This document shows positions 1 through 8,050 of a DNA stretch of 64,000 bases, piece by piece. Under the pieces are notes generated by a model, which searched no databases, was not told where the DNA came from, and was given only the letters and a program-made list of their open reading frames with translations. A program made the position numbers and the translations under genes. Each line of letters starts with the position of its first letter. Position 1 is the first letter of the stretch. The DNA is from an uncultured Clostridia bacterium (GTDB taxonomy: Bacteria; Bacillota; Clostridia; Saccharofermentanales; Saccharofermentanaceae): NCBI GenBank assembly GCA_946403085.1, contig CAMIYM010000004.1, positions 1-64,000 on the forward strand. Direction: 5' to 3'.

Positions 1-660
1 GCAGGTGAGACAACCAAGGTTACAATTACAAATAAGTACACAGATAACACAACACATACAACAGGCTCTTTGGAGATCACGAAGGCACTCGCAACAGGAG
101 CTCCTTCTGCAGCTTCTGAAAAGCTTTATACCTTTACAGTTACAGGCCCTAAGAACTACACGAAGACAGTAACTGTTAAGGGTGGTGAAAAGGTTACAAT
201 AACTGATCTTGAACCCGGTACTTATACAGTAACTGAGGATGAAGATGATGCCGCTATTACTAATTACACTCTTGAAGTCTCAGGAGATAACAAGGTTGCA
301 AAGACAGTAACAGCAGGTGAGACAACCAAGGTTACAATTACAAATAAGTACACAGATAACACAACACCTACGACAGGCTCTTTGGAGATTACAAAGGCGC
401 TTGCAACAGGCGCTCCTTCTGCAGCATCTAATAAGGTTTACAGCTTTACAGTTACAGGTCCTAAGAACTTTGAGAAGACTGTAACAATAACCGGTGCTGG
501 CAAGGTCACACTTGATAATCTCGAACCTGGTTCTTACACAGTAACTGAGGATGAGACAGGCGCAGCAATCGCTGATTACGATCTCACAGTAAGTGGTGAC
601 AATGGTAAGAGCAAGACAGTTGCAGCTGGTGAGACAACTAAGGTCGAGATTACAAACACT
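1..660. repeat. 312-bp in-frame tandem repeat in surface protein
   Basis: Bases 1-54 recur almost exactly at 313-366, and a more diverged copy starts at 625, giving an exact period of 312 bp (104 codons). Each unit encodes one Cna-B-like domain. The first two copies are much more alike at the DNA level than protein conservation requires, which points to recent duplication or gene conversion. The array extends off the left edge, so the copy number is unknown. Confidence 0.85.
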
Positions 661-1206
661 TACAAGAAACAATCAACAGGTTCTGACCTCGAAGTAACTT
701 TCGAGAAGAAGGATGAGCAGAATAAGCTTATTGCAAATGCTGAACTTACATTGAAGAGCCTTGACGGTTACGATATGTCTAATGTCTATGTAATGCAGAA
801 CGGCAAGAAGATCACACATAAGCTTTCTGATGACAAGACTGCCATCACGTTTGCAACAGTTGATACAGCACCTTCTGTAGTATGCGGACTTAAGGCTGGT
901 GATTACAGCCTTACAGAGACTGTAACGCCTAAGAAGTATCTTACAGCTGATGCAATTACATTCACGCTCTATGCTGACGGTACGAACAACATTACGGTTT
1001 CAGGTTCACCTATCGTCATGATCGACAGGGCAGATCCTAATTACAAGCCGGATGACGAAGATGTTATCTCCGCTAACCGTAAGCCGGTTCCTGCAACAGG
1101 TGAGGAGATCAGCTTTACATCCATCATCGGTGTAGCCCTGATCTGCACATGCGCAGTATGCCTCGCTGGTCTTGGAATATACAGGATCAAGAGAAAGAGA
1201 AGCTGA
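1..1206 (+). CDS. Cell-wall-anchored Cna-B/SpaA repeat surface protein, 3' part
   Basis: The reading frame is open from base 1 and continues the same repeat, so the gene begins outside the window; the first start-like codon (TTG at 70) lies inside a repeat and is not a real start. The visible part has about two and a half 104-residue beta-sandwich repeats, each with a TVTED-type segment typical of Cna-B/SpaA stalk domains, then a different SpaA-like domain (about bases 685-1010). The C terminus has a sortase signal: VPATGE, a hydrophobic membrane segment and the basic tail RIKRKRS. This is the normal order for a protein cleaved by sortase and linked to peptidoglycan. A role as an adhesin or stalk is inferred from the architecture. 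A strong terminator follows. Confidence 0.85.
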   Translation, partial: AGETTKVTITNKYTDNTTHTTGSLEITKALATGAPSAASEKLYTFTVTGPKNYTKTVTVKGGEKVTITDLEPGTYTVTEDEDDAAITNYTLEVSGDNKVAKTVTAGETTKVTITNKYTDNTTPTTGSLEITKALATGAPSAASNKVYSFTVTGPKNFEKTVTITGAGKVTLDNLEPGSYTVTEDETGAAIADYDLTVSGDNGKSKTVAAGETTKVEITNTYKKQSTGSDLEVTFEKKDEQNKLIANAELTLKSLDGYDMSNVYVMQNGKKITHKLSDDKTAITFATVDTAPSVVCGLKAGDYSLTETVTPKKYLTADAITFTLYADGTNNITVSGSPIVMIDRADPNYKPDDEDVISANRKPVPATGEEISFTSIIGVALICTCAVCLAGLGIYRIKRKRS

Positions 1207-1230
1207 TCTAAAGACTGATTCTTAAACTAA

Positions 1231-1258
1231 AAGCCGTTCCTCATTGGAACGGCTTTTT
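1231..1258 (+). terminator. Rho-independent terminator of surface protein gene
   Basis: GCCGTTCC at 1233-1240 pairs perfectly with GGAACGGC at 1246-1253 around a 5-base loop and is followed by a T run, 25 bases after the stop codon. Confidence 0.85.
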
Positions 1259-1277
1259 CGTTGGCGTCAAATAAGCA

Positions 1278-1310
1278 ATAAAAAAGAGGTTGTCTATTTG
1301 ACAACCTCTT
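1278..1310 (-). terminator. Terminator of tRNA-Leu transcript
   Basis: An 11-bp perfect stem (AAGAGGTTGTC and its complement) lies directly downstream of the tRNA on the minus strand and is followed on that strand by TTTTTTA. Confidence 0.8.
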
Positions 1311-1314
1311 GAAT

Positions 1315-1399
1315 TGGTGCGGCCGACGAGACTTGAACTCGTATGGAATTACCCACACGCCCCTCAAACGTGCGCGTCTGCCAGTTCCGCCACGGCCGC
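1315..1399 (-). tRNA. tRNA-Leu (anticodon GAG)
   Basis: Read on the minus strand the RNA starts GCGGCCG and ends CGGCCGC plus a genome-encoded ACCA tail, giving a 7-bp acceptor stem. The D arm (GGCGGAACTGGCAGAC), an extended variable arm and a T arm with GTTCAAGTC are visible. The anticodon loop TTGAGGG places GAG at positions 34-36, which reads CUC leucine codons. The long variable arm is typical of class II tRNAs such as Leu. Confidence 0.95.
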
Positions 1400-1483
1400 A
1401 TATACCGCTTTGAGCAAGCCTTGTAATTATAAGGTTAGATGTTTTGAGTGTCAAGTGCTATTTGAAGATTTATTTATCTTCTT

Positions 1484-2335
1484 TTAAAAGTCCTTTTTAC
1501 GTTCGTAGTAGAACATGAACTGCTGCATTATTCCTGCTGTTTCAGGATAGGGAGTGCAGTCGAAGTGTCCACCGTAGTATCTGTCCTCGATTCTTTGTAT
1601 CCAGACGTCCACAGGGAACCTTCCTGTCCTTGCGAATGTGAAAAGCATTATGCAGTTGGCGACCTTTGTTCCGACGCCGTACATGGCTGTCAGAGCCTTG
1701 TAGAGATCATCGTCTGATAATTGCGACAGTGCATCCGGGTCGAGTTTTCCTTTTGCAAATCCCTCTGCTGCCTGTGAGATGTAAGGCGCTCTGTAGCCGA
1801 CGCCTGTGTTCTCCAGTTCTTCGAAAGGGAGTTTGTTCAGTTCCTCCGGTGTAGGGAAGGCGTAGTATTCTTTGCAGAGTGGCTTTTCGAACGGTTCTGC
1901 AAGCTTGGGCGCAGGGATCTTCTTGCCGCAGAGCTTTGAGATGCGCTCAACGGATGTCGTGATGGACGGTATGGAACGTCTTTGCGAGATGATGTAGCTT
2001 ATCGTCGTCTCGAAAATATCCTGCTTTAAGATCCTTATGCCGTGACCGAATCTTGCAGCATCAAGAAGGTATTGGTCGTCCTTGCTTATGGACTTAACTA
2101 TCTTTCCGTAGTCGCGGTCTAAGTCAAAGTATGGCTTCCATATCGTATTGAACTCTTTTTCGCTGCATGAAAAAGCGAAAGTGTCTTTGCCGGTCCTGGC
2201 TATCTGAAGATATCTGCCGAAAGCGACAAGCTCGATATGGGTGTCGTTTATTACCTTGATCCTGAAGGCCTGGCCTGAATCTGCTGTCTTAACGAGATCC
2301 AGGAATGGTATCTTAGCGGTTACCATTCTTATCAC
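1484..2335 (-). CDS. OGG1-like 8-oxoguanine DNA glycosylase/AP lyase
   Basis: This 283-residue protein has the helix-hairpin-helix-GPD fold of the OGG1 family. The hairpin motif YGVGTKVANC contains Lys224, which corresponds to the catalytic Schiff-base lysine, and PVDVWIQR contains Asp243, the conserved GPD aspartate. The N-terminal region matches the OGG N-terminal domain seen in clostridial bacterial OGG1 proteins. The predicted role is removal of 8-oxoguanine from DNA and cleavage at the resulting abasic site. The start overlaps the end of the upstream methyltransferase gene by 23 bases, so the two are probably one transcript. An internal ATG nine bases on is an alternative start. Confidence 0.87.
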   Translation of the reverse strand: MIRMVTAKIPFLDLVKTADSGQAFRIKVINDTHIELVAFGRYLQIARTGKDTFAFSCSEKEFNTIWKPYFDLDRDYGKIVKSISKDDQYLLDAARFGHGIRILKQDIFETTISYIISQRRSIPSITTSVERISKLCGKKIPAPKLAEPFEKPLCKEYYAFPTPEELNKLPFEELENTGVGYRAPYISQAAEGFAKGKLDPDALSQLSDDDLYKALTAMYGVGTKVANCIMLFTFARTGRFPVDVWIQRIEDRYYGGHFDCTPYPETAGIMQQFMFYYERKKDF

Positions 2336-3536
2336 CTAATTTAAAGTAGTTGCTCAATGTACACACGATAGCACCGTTATAGAGCTTTACACGCTTGTCA
2401 GGTCTGTATCCCGTGGCATCTTCAAAAGCGTTCTCAGGCGTAATTACAGAGAGTCTTAAGCCCTTTTTGCAGAAGCCGTCTCTTGTAAGGTAATTATGTC
2501 CTATGAGTCTGTAGAGTTTCTCTGCATCTTCAGGTGTCATGAGACGTCCGCCGTAAGGAGGATTCGTTATGACCAGCTGTCTGGGCAGGGAGGTGAGCTT
2601 CTCGAGATACTCAGGAGTCATCTTTGCAGCATCACATAACCTGAATCTGGTGAGTTTACCGACACCGGCTGCTTCGGCATTGCGTTTTGCAGATTCGATT
2701 GCCTTGGGATCGATGTCAGAGCCATAGAAGTAACAGTCGTCCATAGGTTCAGTATCTTCGTTATCCAGAGCTTCCTGAAGAGCTCTCTGATACGGTGCTT
2801 TGCCGATGTAGGGGAGATCTTCGTAAGCGTAGTGGCGGTCTCTGCCGGGAGCGATTCCGCAGGCAGTTCTTGCCGCTTCGATAACGATCGTTCCGGATCC
2901 GCAGAAAGGATCAACAAGCGCTTCGTTGCCGTAAGGGCGGTATTTGGCGTATGTGAGCATTCCTGAAGCAAGAGTCTCTCTTATAGGGGCCTCGTGCGTA
3001 AGGGGCCTGTAGCCGCGTTTATGAAGGCCGGCGCCTGATGTATCGATCATGAAACGGCAGACGTCGTTTACGATTCCGAACTGGATCTTAACGGTGCCCA
3101 TCTCTTCGTTCTCGCTGATAACGGTTCCTGCTGAAAGACCTCTGGATAATGCAAGGCTCTCGGCAATGGCTTTCTTAGCGAGCTTTTGAAGGGCAGGAAT
3201 GCCGTACAACTTGGATTTTCTGGAGAAGCCGTTGATAATGAATGCCCAGTTGGCAGGAATATAGTCAGCCCACTTGATGGCGCGGCATCCTTCGAAGAAA
3301 GCATTGAAGTTCGTATCTGCGTCATCTGAGGCGCCGCAATTGAACTCTCCGGTCTCGAAAAAGATACGCTCAGCATGCTTTACCCACATGTTTGCGCGGG
3401 CAACATCAAAGAAATCGCCCTCAAGAGTAACAACACCGTCGTTGACGGTGATCTTTTCCTTATCGTAGCCTCTGTCCAGGAGGTCACCTTTGGTGGGCGA
3501 TTCAAGCCCGAATAATGTTGTGATCACGATTTTCAT
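2313..3536 (-). CDS. THUMP-domain class I SAM-dependent RNA methyltransferase (RlmL/YpsC type)
   Basis: The 407-residue protein has an N-terminal ferredoxin-like/THUMP region (about 1-160) and a C-terminal Rossmann methyltransferase. Motif I is DPFCGSGT (209-216) and the catalytic motif is NPPYGGR (325-331), the NPPY signature of base-amino methyltransferases. This is the pattern of the RlmL/Trm14/YpsC family, which methylates N2 of guanosine in 23S rRNA or tRNA; the exact target cannot be read from sequence. It lacks the second methyltransferase domain of Escherichia coli RlmKL. It is first in a two-gene unit with the glycosylase. Confidence 0.85.
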   Translation of the reverse strand: MKIVITTLFGLESPTKGDLLDRGYDKEKITVNDGVVTLEGDFFDVARANMWVKHAERIFFETGEFNCGASDDADTNFNAFFEGCRAIKWADYIPANWAFIINGFSRKSKLYGIPALQKLAKKAIAESLALSRGLSAGTVISENEEMGTVKIQFGIVNDVCRFMIDTSGAGLHKRGYRPLTHEAPIRETLASGMLTYAKYRPYGNEALVDPFCGSGTIVIEAARTACGIAPGRDRHYAYEDLPYIGKAPYQRALQEALDNEDTEPMDDCYFYGSDIDPKAIESAKRNAEAAGVGKLTRFRLCDAAKMTPEYLEKLTSLPRQLVITNPPYGGRLMTPEDAEKLYRLIGHNYLTRDGFCKKGLRLSVITPENAFEDATGYRPDKRVKLYNGAIVCTLSNYFKLGDKNGNR

Positions 3537-4130
3537 AGAGCAAGTATAACAAACTGTCGGACTTCTTGCTTATAAAGGTTTTCCTATGGAAACTGAAATT
3601 GCTTCTTTAGTTTATAAACCCTATAAACAATGGGGTTTTAGGAAACCGCTAAAGGTTGAATCTGGATCGTTTGTTATGCAAAATTTGCTATTTGGATTTC
3701 CCGCCGAAAAATGCTCTGTCAAGTATTAATTTTGATTTTTAGGTGTATTTCTCTCGTGGACACCCCTCTTCGAACAAAGGTTCAAGAAACCTTGAAATGC
3801 CTAAATCTATTGACTTTCTAAGTTTTGCTACCATGCTGTAATTGTTTTGTCAACAAATCGTAACAAATTGTCAAATGCTTGAATTATCGGGGGTTTTGGC
3901 ACTTTTGAAATTGAAGTGATTGTTTTTGTAGTTATAAACAAAGTTTTGAACATTATGAACATTTTTGTAGATTGCGATTTTTGTGATTTTGAGTTCAAAA
4001 ATGAAACTGATGTGCTTTTTCTTGCTATTTTTCGGGGCATGGTCTGTGTTGGAAAAATCGCATCACAGTAACAAGATGTATATTTATTTGTTATAATTCT
4101 TCGAATAAGATATTTATATAGGAGGCTCAT
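3537..4130. other. AT-rich 594-bp intergenic region upstream of proA
   Basis: This divergent gap carries no recognised RNA family. A 47-codon frame at 3586-3729 (plus) follows an AAAGG sequence eight bases upstream of its ATG, but its composition gives no support beyond that. A short palindrome AAGGTT/AACCTT lies near 3778-3794. A TATAAT box at 4092-4097 with no good -35 and an AGGAGG site just before the proA ATG (about 4120) are the only control signals I can see. A 105-codon minus-strand frame at 3828-4145 looks like chance in AT-rich sequence. Confidence 0.5.
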
Positions 4131-5411
4131 ATGTCTGAACTCCATGACACCGCGAAGATCGCACGCGACGCGTCTTATATCATGGCTTCACTTGGAAGTG
4201 AGGTTAAGAATAAAGCATTAGCAAACGTCGCAGCCGCACTTAAGGATTCCAAAGACGAGATCTTTGCTGCTAATAAGATCGATCTTGAAGAAGCTGAGAA
4301 GGCAAATCTTGAGACACCTCTTATTAAGAGACTCAAGTTCAATGAAGATAAGCTTAATGATGTCGTATCAGGAATCGAGAGCCTGATCTATCTTACAGAT
4401 CCTGTAGGTAAGGTAACTTTAAGAACTACTCTGGATGACGGACTTGAGCTTACAAGAGTTACATGTCCTATCGGTGTAATTGGTGTTATTTTCGAGAGCA
4501 GACCTGATGCATTGGTCCAGATCGCTTCTCTTTGCATCAAGAGCGGAAATGCCGTTTTCCTTAAGGGTGGCTCAGAGGCTATCAATACGAATAAGGCATT
4601 GGCATCTGTCATCAGCAAGGCCGGCATTGAAGCAGGACTTCCGGAAGGATGGCTTAATCTCCTTACTCTCCGTTCCGAGATCGCTGATATGTTAAAGCTC
4701 GATGAATACATCGATCTTATTATCCCCAGAGGATCCAATTCCTTTGTACAGTACATAATGCAGAATACCAATATTGCAGTATTGGGTCATGCTGACGGCG
4801 TCTGCCACACATATATTGATGTTGATGCTGATCCTTCGACTGCGCTCAAGGTAGCGATAGATGCAAAGACACAGTATGTGTCAGTATGTAATGCCACAGA
4901 GACATTCCTGGTAAATGATTCTTTGAAGGAGACATTCCTTCCCAAGTTCATTAAGGCTTTGCAGGATGCAGGCGTGGAAGTCTTCGGAGATGATTATGTT
5001 GCTTCCACCTTTGGTACAGGCAAGGTTGAAGAATGGCATCACGAGTATCTTGCCATGAAGTGTTCAGTAAAGATCGTAAAAGATGTTGATGAGGCTATAT
5101 CACATATCAATCACTATGGTTCAGGCCACACTGATGCGATCATTACAGAGAATAAGGATACAGCCGAGAAGTTCATGACTATGGTCGATTCCGGAAGCGT
5201 TCTCGTTAATTGCTCCACAAGATTTGCTGACGGCTTCCGTTACGGATTCGGAGCAGAAGTCGGCATAGCTACTTCAAAGATCCACGCGAGAGGCCCTGTC
5301 GGCCTTGAAGGTCTTGTATCTTACAAGTACCGTCTTGTAGGAAACGGCGACATCGTCGGCCCTTACTGTGACGGTTCGAAGAAGTTCAAGCATATCCATC
5401 ACAGTATTTAA
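4131..5411 (+). CDS. proA: Gamma-glutamyl phosphate reductase
   Basis: ProA reduces gamma-glutamyl phosphate to glutamate-5-semialdehyde with NADPH, the second step of proline synthesis. The 426-residue length is typical. Diagnostic stretches are ESRPDALVQIASL (122-134), the nucleotide-binding region KSGNAVFLKGGSEA and the catalytic cysteine Cys253 in SVCNATE. IIPRGSNSFVQ (197-207) is also family-specific. An AGGAGG sequence nine bases before the ATG supports the start. The partner kinase proB is not adjacent. rpiB follows after 21 bases, so the two are probably co-transcribed. Confidence 0.97.
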   Translation: MSELHDTAKIARDASYIMASLGSEVKNKALANVAAALKDSKDEIFAANKIDLEEAEKANLETPLIKRLKFNEDKLNDVVSGIESLIYLTDPVGKVTLRTTLDDGLELTRVTCPIGVIGVIFESRPDALVQIASLCIKSGNAVFLKGGSEAINTNKALASVISKAGIEAGLPEGWLNLLTLRSEIADMLKLDEYIDLIIPRGSNSFVQYIMQNTNIAVLGHADGVCHTYIDVDADPSTALKVAIDAKTQYVSVCNATETFLVNDSLKETFLPKFIKALQDAGVEVFGDDYVASTFGTGKVEEWHHEYLAMKCSVKIVKDVDEAISHINHYGSGHTDAIITENKDTAEKFMTMVDSGSVLVNCSTRFADGFRYGFGAEVGIATSKIHARGPVGLEGLVSYKYRLVGNGDIVGPYCDGSKKFKHIHHSI

Positions 5412-5432
5412 TTAAGAAAAGAGGCATATATC

Positions 5433-5885
5433 ATGGTAGTTTCAATCGCATCAGATCATGCAGGCTATGAATTAAGACAGAAGGTAAGAAAGCATCTTGA
5501 GGAAAAGGGCTTTGAAGTCCTTGACGGCGGTGCTCCGAACGGAACAGATTCTTATTCCTATGTTGACGCAGGAATCAAGGTAGCTGAGGATGTAACCAGC
5601 GGAAAGGCAGAAAGAGGAATCGCCATCTGCGGTACCGGTATCGGAATCTCTCTTGTCTGCAACAAGTACAAGGGAATCAGATGCGCCCTTTGCACCAATG
5701 AATTCATGGCAAAGATGTCCAGACAGCATAACGATGCCCAGATCCTCGCATTTGGTGAGCGCGTTGTAGGTCTTGGCGTGGCACTTGGCATGGTAGATGC
5801 TTTCTTCGAAGAAGAATTCGCAGGCGGCAGACATGAAGTACGTGTAAACGGTATCAAAGAGATCGAGGAGAAGCATTTTAAGTAA
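5433..5885 (+). CDS. rpiB: Ribose-5-phosphate isomerase B
   Basis: The protein (150 residues) interconverts ribulose-5-phosphate and ribose-5-phosphate. It shows the RpiB/LacAB fold signatures: SDHAG at 7-11, the catalytic Cys66 in the anion-hole sequence CGTGIG, and SRQHNDAQ around His99-Asp101. The family length matches. It sits 21 bases after proA and is followed by a terminator. LacA/LacB proteins share the fold, but they occur as pairs in sugar operons, which is not the case here. Confidence 0.93.
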   Translation: MVVSIASDHAGYELRQKVRKHLEEKGFEVLDGGAPNGTDSYSYVDAGIKVAEDVTSGKAERGIAICGTGIGISLVCNKYKGIRCALCTNEFMAKMSRQHNDAQILAFGERVVGLGVALGMVDAFFEEEFAGGRHEVRVNGIKEIEEKHFK

Positions 5886-6197
5886 TCTTTTTGTATCGTT
5901 TTTTGACTCTATGACTATCGGCTAATACCGATAATTGCAATGAAACTTTGAAGGCTCCGAATGTTCCGGAGCCTTTCTAATGCCCTGGAATCCCCGAAAA
6001 CATTGCGTTTGTACATATCATTAAGCCCTGTACTGTATTTAACTATATCAAAAAGGTATCATTATGCTCAAACTATTCGTATTTTATTTGTTGAGCGGTT
6101 AAAGATACAATCCTACTTGAAATCAAAAAACGATAGCCAAAACGCATTGAAATATAATTTCGATACTTTTTGGTAATGGTTTGAAGGAGGAGAGTAT
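5886..6197. other. 312-bp gap between rpiB and amt
   Basis: It holds a small ATCGG/CCGAT hairpin near 5918-5934, the rpiB terminator at 5952-5978, and an AT-rich upstream region for the ammonium transporter with TATAAT at 6153-6158 (no convincing -35 and no clear sigma-54 -24/-12 pair). A strong GGAGGAG binding site precedes the transporter ATG. No RNA gene was recognised. Confidence 0.5.
5952..5978 (+). terminator. Terminator after rpiB
   Basis: AGGCTCCG at 5952-5959 pairs perfectly with CGGAGCCT at 5967-5974 around a 7-base loop, with a short T-rich tail. It ends the proA-rpiB unit. Confidence 0.75.
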
Positions 6198-7967
6198 ATG
6201 GACACTAATTTAATCAGCAGCCTGATTGATGAGAAGGTCTTTGGCGTCTGGTTTCTTATCGGCGCGGCATTGGTCTTCTGGATGCAGGCCGGCTTCGCGA
6301 TGGTTGAGTGCGGCTTTGCGAGAGCGAAGAACGCAGGCAACATCATCATGAAGAACCTGATGGATTTCTGTATCGGTACAGTTGTATTTATCGTGATCGG
6401 CTTCGGTTTATTCCTTGGCGAAGACATGCTTATGGGATTCATGGGCAAGCCGAACATCGACATATTTACAAATTACGCAAGTTTTGACTGGTCTAACTTC
6501 GTATTCAATCTCGTATTCTGTGCCACAACAGCTACTATCGTATCAGGTGCTATGGCAGAGAGAACAAGGTTCCTGTCTTACTGCGTATATTCCGCAGTTA
6601 TTTCAGCAGTCATCTATCCAATCGAAGCTCACTGGACATGGGGCGGCGGATGGCTCTCGCAGATCGGATTCCATGATTTTGCAGGTTCTAACTGCATCCA
6701 CATGGTAGGCGGTATCTCAGCTCTTATCGGTGCAGCTATCTTGGGACCCCGTATCGGTAAGTTCGTAAAGGACAAGGCAGGTAAGGTAACTAAAGTTAAC
6801 GCATTCCCCGGTCACAACATCCCCATGGGCGCTTTGGGTGTATTCATCCTCTGGCTCGGTTGGTACGGATTTAACGGCGCTGCCTGCACATCCATGGAAC
6901 AGCTCGGATCTGTTTTCGTAACAACAACTATCGCACCTGCAATCGCTACAGTCGTCTGCATGATCTTCACATGGATCAAGTACGGCAAGCCCGATGTCTC
7001 TATGTGCCTTAACGCTTCACTTGCCGGACTCGTTGCTATCACAGCTCCCTGCGATGTAACTGATGCTTTCGGTGCAACTGTTATCGGCGCTGTATCAGGC
7101 GTACTTGTAGTCTTTGGTGTATGGTTCCTTGATAACGTATTAAGAGTCGATGACCCTGTCGGTGCCGTTGCAGTTCATATGTTTAATGGTATCTGGGGTA
7201 CTATCGCAGTAGGACTTTTCGCTACCAATACGGCACCTGCTTATGCTATAGCTGACAAAGCAGGCAACGAGATGGTTGGTCTCTTCTATGGCGGCGGCTT
7301 CAAGCTCCTTGGAATCCAGCTCCTCGGAATGGGCGCTACAGCAGCCTGGACAGCAATTACAATTACTATCACTTTCTTCATCATCAAGGCTATCTTCGGA
7401 TTAAGAGCTTCTGAGGAAGAAGAGCTTACAGGTCTTGACGTTACAGAGCACGGTCTTGCAAGTGCTTACTCCGGCTTCTCACTCATGGACGTTTCAGGCG
7501 CTATGATGGAAGAGAACGAGAACACAGACCTCGGTACACCTGATTACGCTGAGGCTTCTGAGGCACAGAAGAATGCAGCTGTTAAGGTTGCAGTTGCTCC
7601 TGAGATCGACACAGGCATGCATAAGGTTGTTATTATCGCTAAGCTCTCACGCTACGATAAGCTCAGAAAGGCTATGAACGATCTCGGTGTAACCGGTATG
7701 ACAGTAACACAGGTTATGGGCTGCGGCATCCAGAAGGGTGCAGGCGAGAAGTACCGTGGTGTTGAAGTAGATGCTACGCTCCTGCCTAAGATCAAGGTCG
7801 AAGTTGTCGTATCGAAGATACCTGTCGAAAAGGTTATCGAAAAGGCGAAAGAGGTTCTTTATACAGGACATATCGGCGACGGTAAGATCTTTGTATATAA
7901 CGTTGGTAAGGTCGTAAAGATCCGTACCGGTGAAGAGAACTATGCGGCACTTCAGGATGTAGAGTAA
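6198..7967 (+). CDS. Ammonium transporter fused to a C-terminal P-II regulatory protein
   Basis: Residues 1 to about 400 form an 11-helix Amt/MEP/Rh channel for ammonium uptake, with the twin pore histidines His168 (CIHMVGG) and His327 (AVHMFNG). After an acidic linker (about 405-470), residues 474-589 are a complete GlnB/GlnK domain: KVVIIAKLSRYDKLRKAM, a T-loop QKGAGEKYRG with Tyr519 at the position of the uridylylated Tyr51, and the ATP-binding end GDGKIFV. P-II trimers normally plug Amt trimers from the cytoplasm under nitrogen-replete conditions; here channel and plug are covalently joined one to one. Amt-PII fusions are known in some bacteria. GGAGGAG precedes the start. Confidence 0.95.
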   Translation: MDTNLISSLIDEKVFGVWFLIGAALVFWMQAGFAMVECGFARAKNAGNIIMKNLMDFCIGTVVFIVIGFGLFLGEDMLMGFMGKPNIDIFTNYASFDWSNFVFNLVFCATTATIVSGAMAERTRFLSYCVYSAVISAVIYPIEAHWTWGGGWLSQIGFHDFAGSNCIHMVGGISALIGAAILGPRIGKFVKDKAGKVTKVNAFPGHNIPMGALGVFILWLGWYGFNGAACTSMEQLGSVFVTTTIAPAIATVVCMIFTWIKYGKPDVSMCLNASLAGLVAITAPCDVTDAFGATVIGAVSGVLVVFGVWFLDNVLRVDDPVGAVAVHMFNGIWGTIAVGLFATNTAPAYAIADKAGNEMVGLFYGGGFKLLGIQLLGMGATAAWTAITITITFFIIKAIFGLRASEEEELTGLDVTEHGLASAYSGFSLMDVSGAMMEENENTDLGTPDYAEASEAQKNAAVKVAVAPEIDTGMHKVVIIAKLSRYDKLRKAMNDLGVTGMTVTQVMGCGIQKGAGEKYRGVEVDATLLPKIKVEVVVSKIPVEKVIEKAKEVLYTGHIGDGKIFVYNVGKVVKIRTGEENYAALQDVE

Positions 7968-7996
7968 ATAATCTCTTGATATTCAAACCAGCCGGC

Positions 7997-8034
7997 TTTC
8001 CCCGGGGCCATAGTGCTCCGGGGAAATGCTTTTA
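7997..8034 (+). terminator. GC-rich hairpin after amt-PII gene
   Basis: TTTCCCCGG at 7997-8005 pairs with CCGGGGAAA at 8018-8026, followed by TGCTTTTA. It looks like a terminator, but it lies within 25 bases of the next gene's start, so partial read-through or attenuation of the RelA/SpoT gene is possible. Confidence 0.6.
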
Positions 8035-8050
8035 GAGAAATGGAAATTAA

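Noticed and set aside
1227..1454. 75-codon minus-strand frame
   Set aside because: It is a translation through tRNA-Leu, giving the typical false peptide GGTGRRARLRG.
3586..3729. 47-codon plus-strand frame after the methyltransferase gene
   Set aside because: Only an AAAGG eight bases upstream supports it; the peptide is not recognisable and the region is otherwise non-coding.
3828..4145. 105-codon minus-strand frame upstream of proA
   Set aside because: It lies in AT-rich intergenic DNA, overlaps the proA start and its ribosome binding site, and has no signal of its own.
6100..6197. Sigma-54 promoter for the ammonium transporter
   Set aside because: TTGGTAATGGTTTGA near 6170 does not give the GG-10-GC spacing of a -24/-12 promoter.
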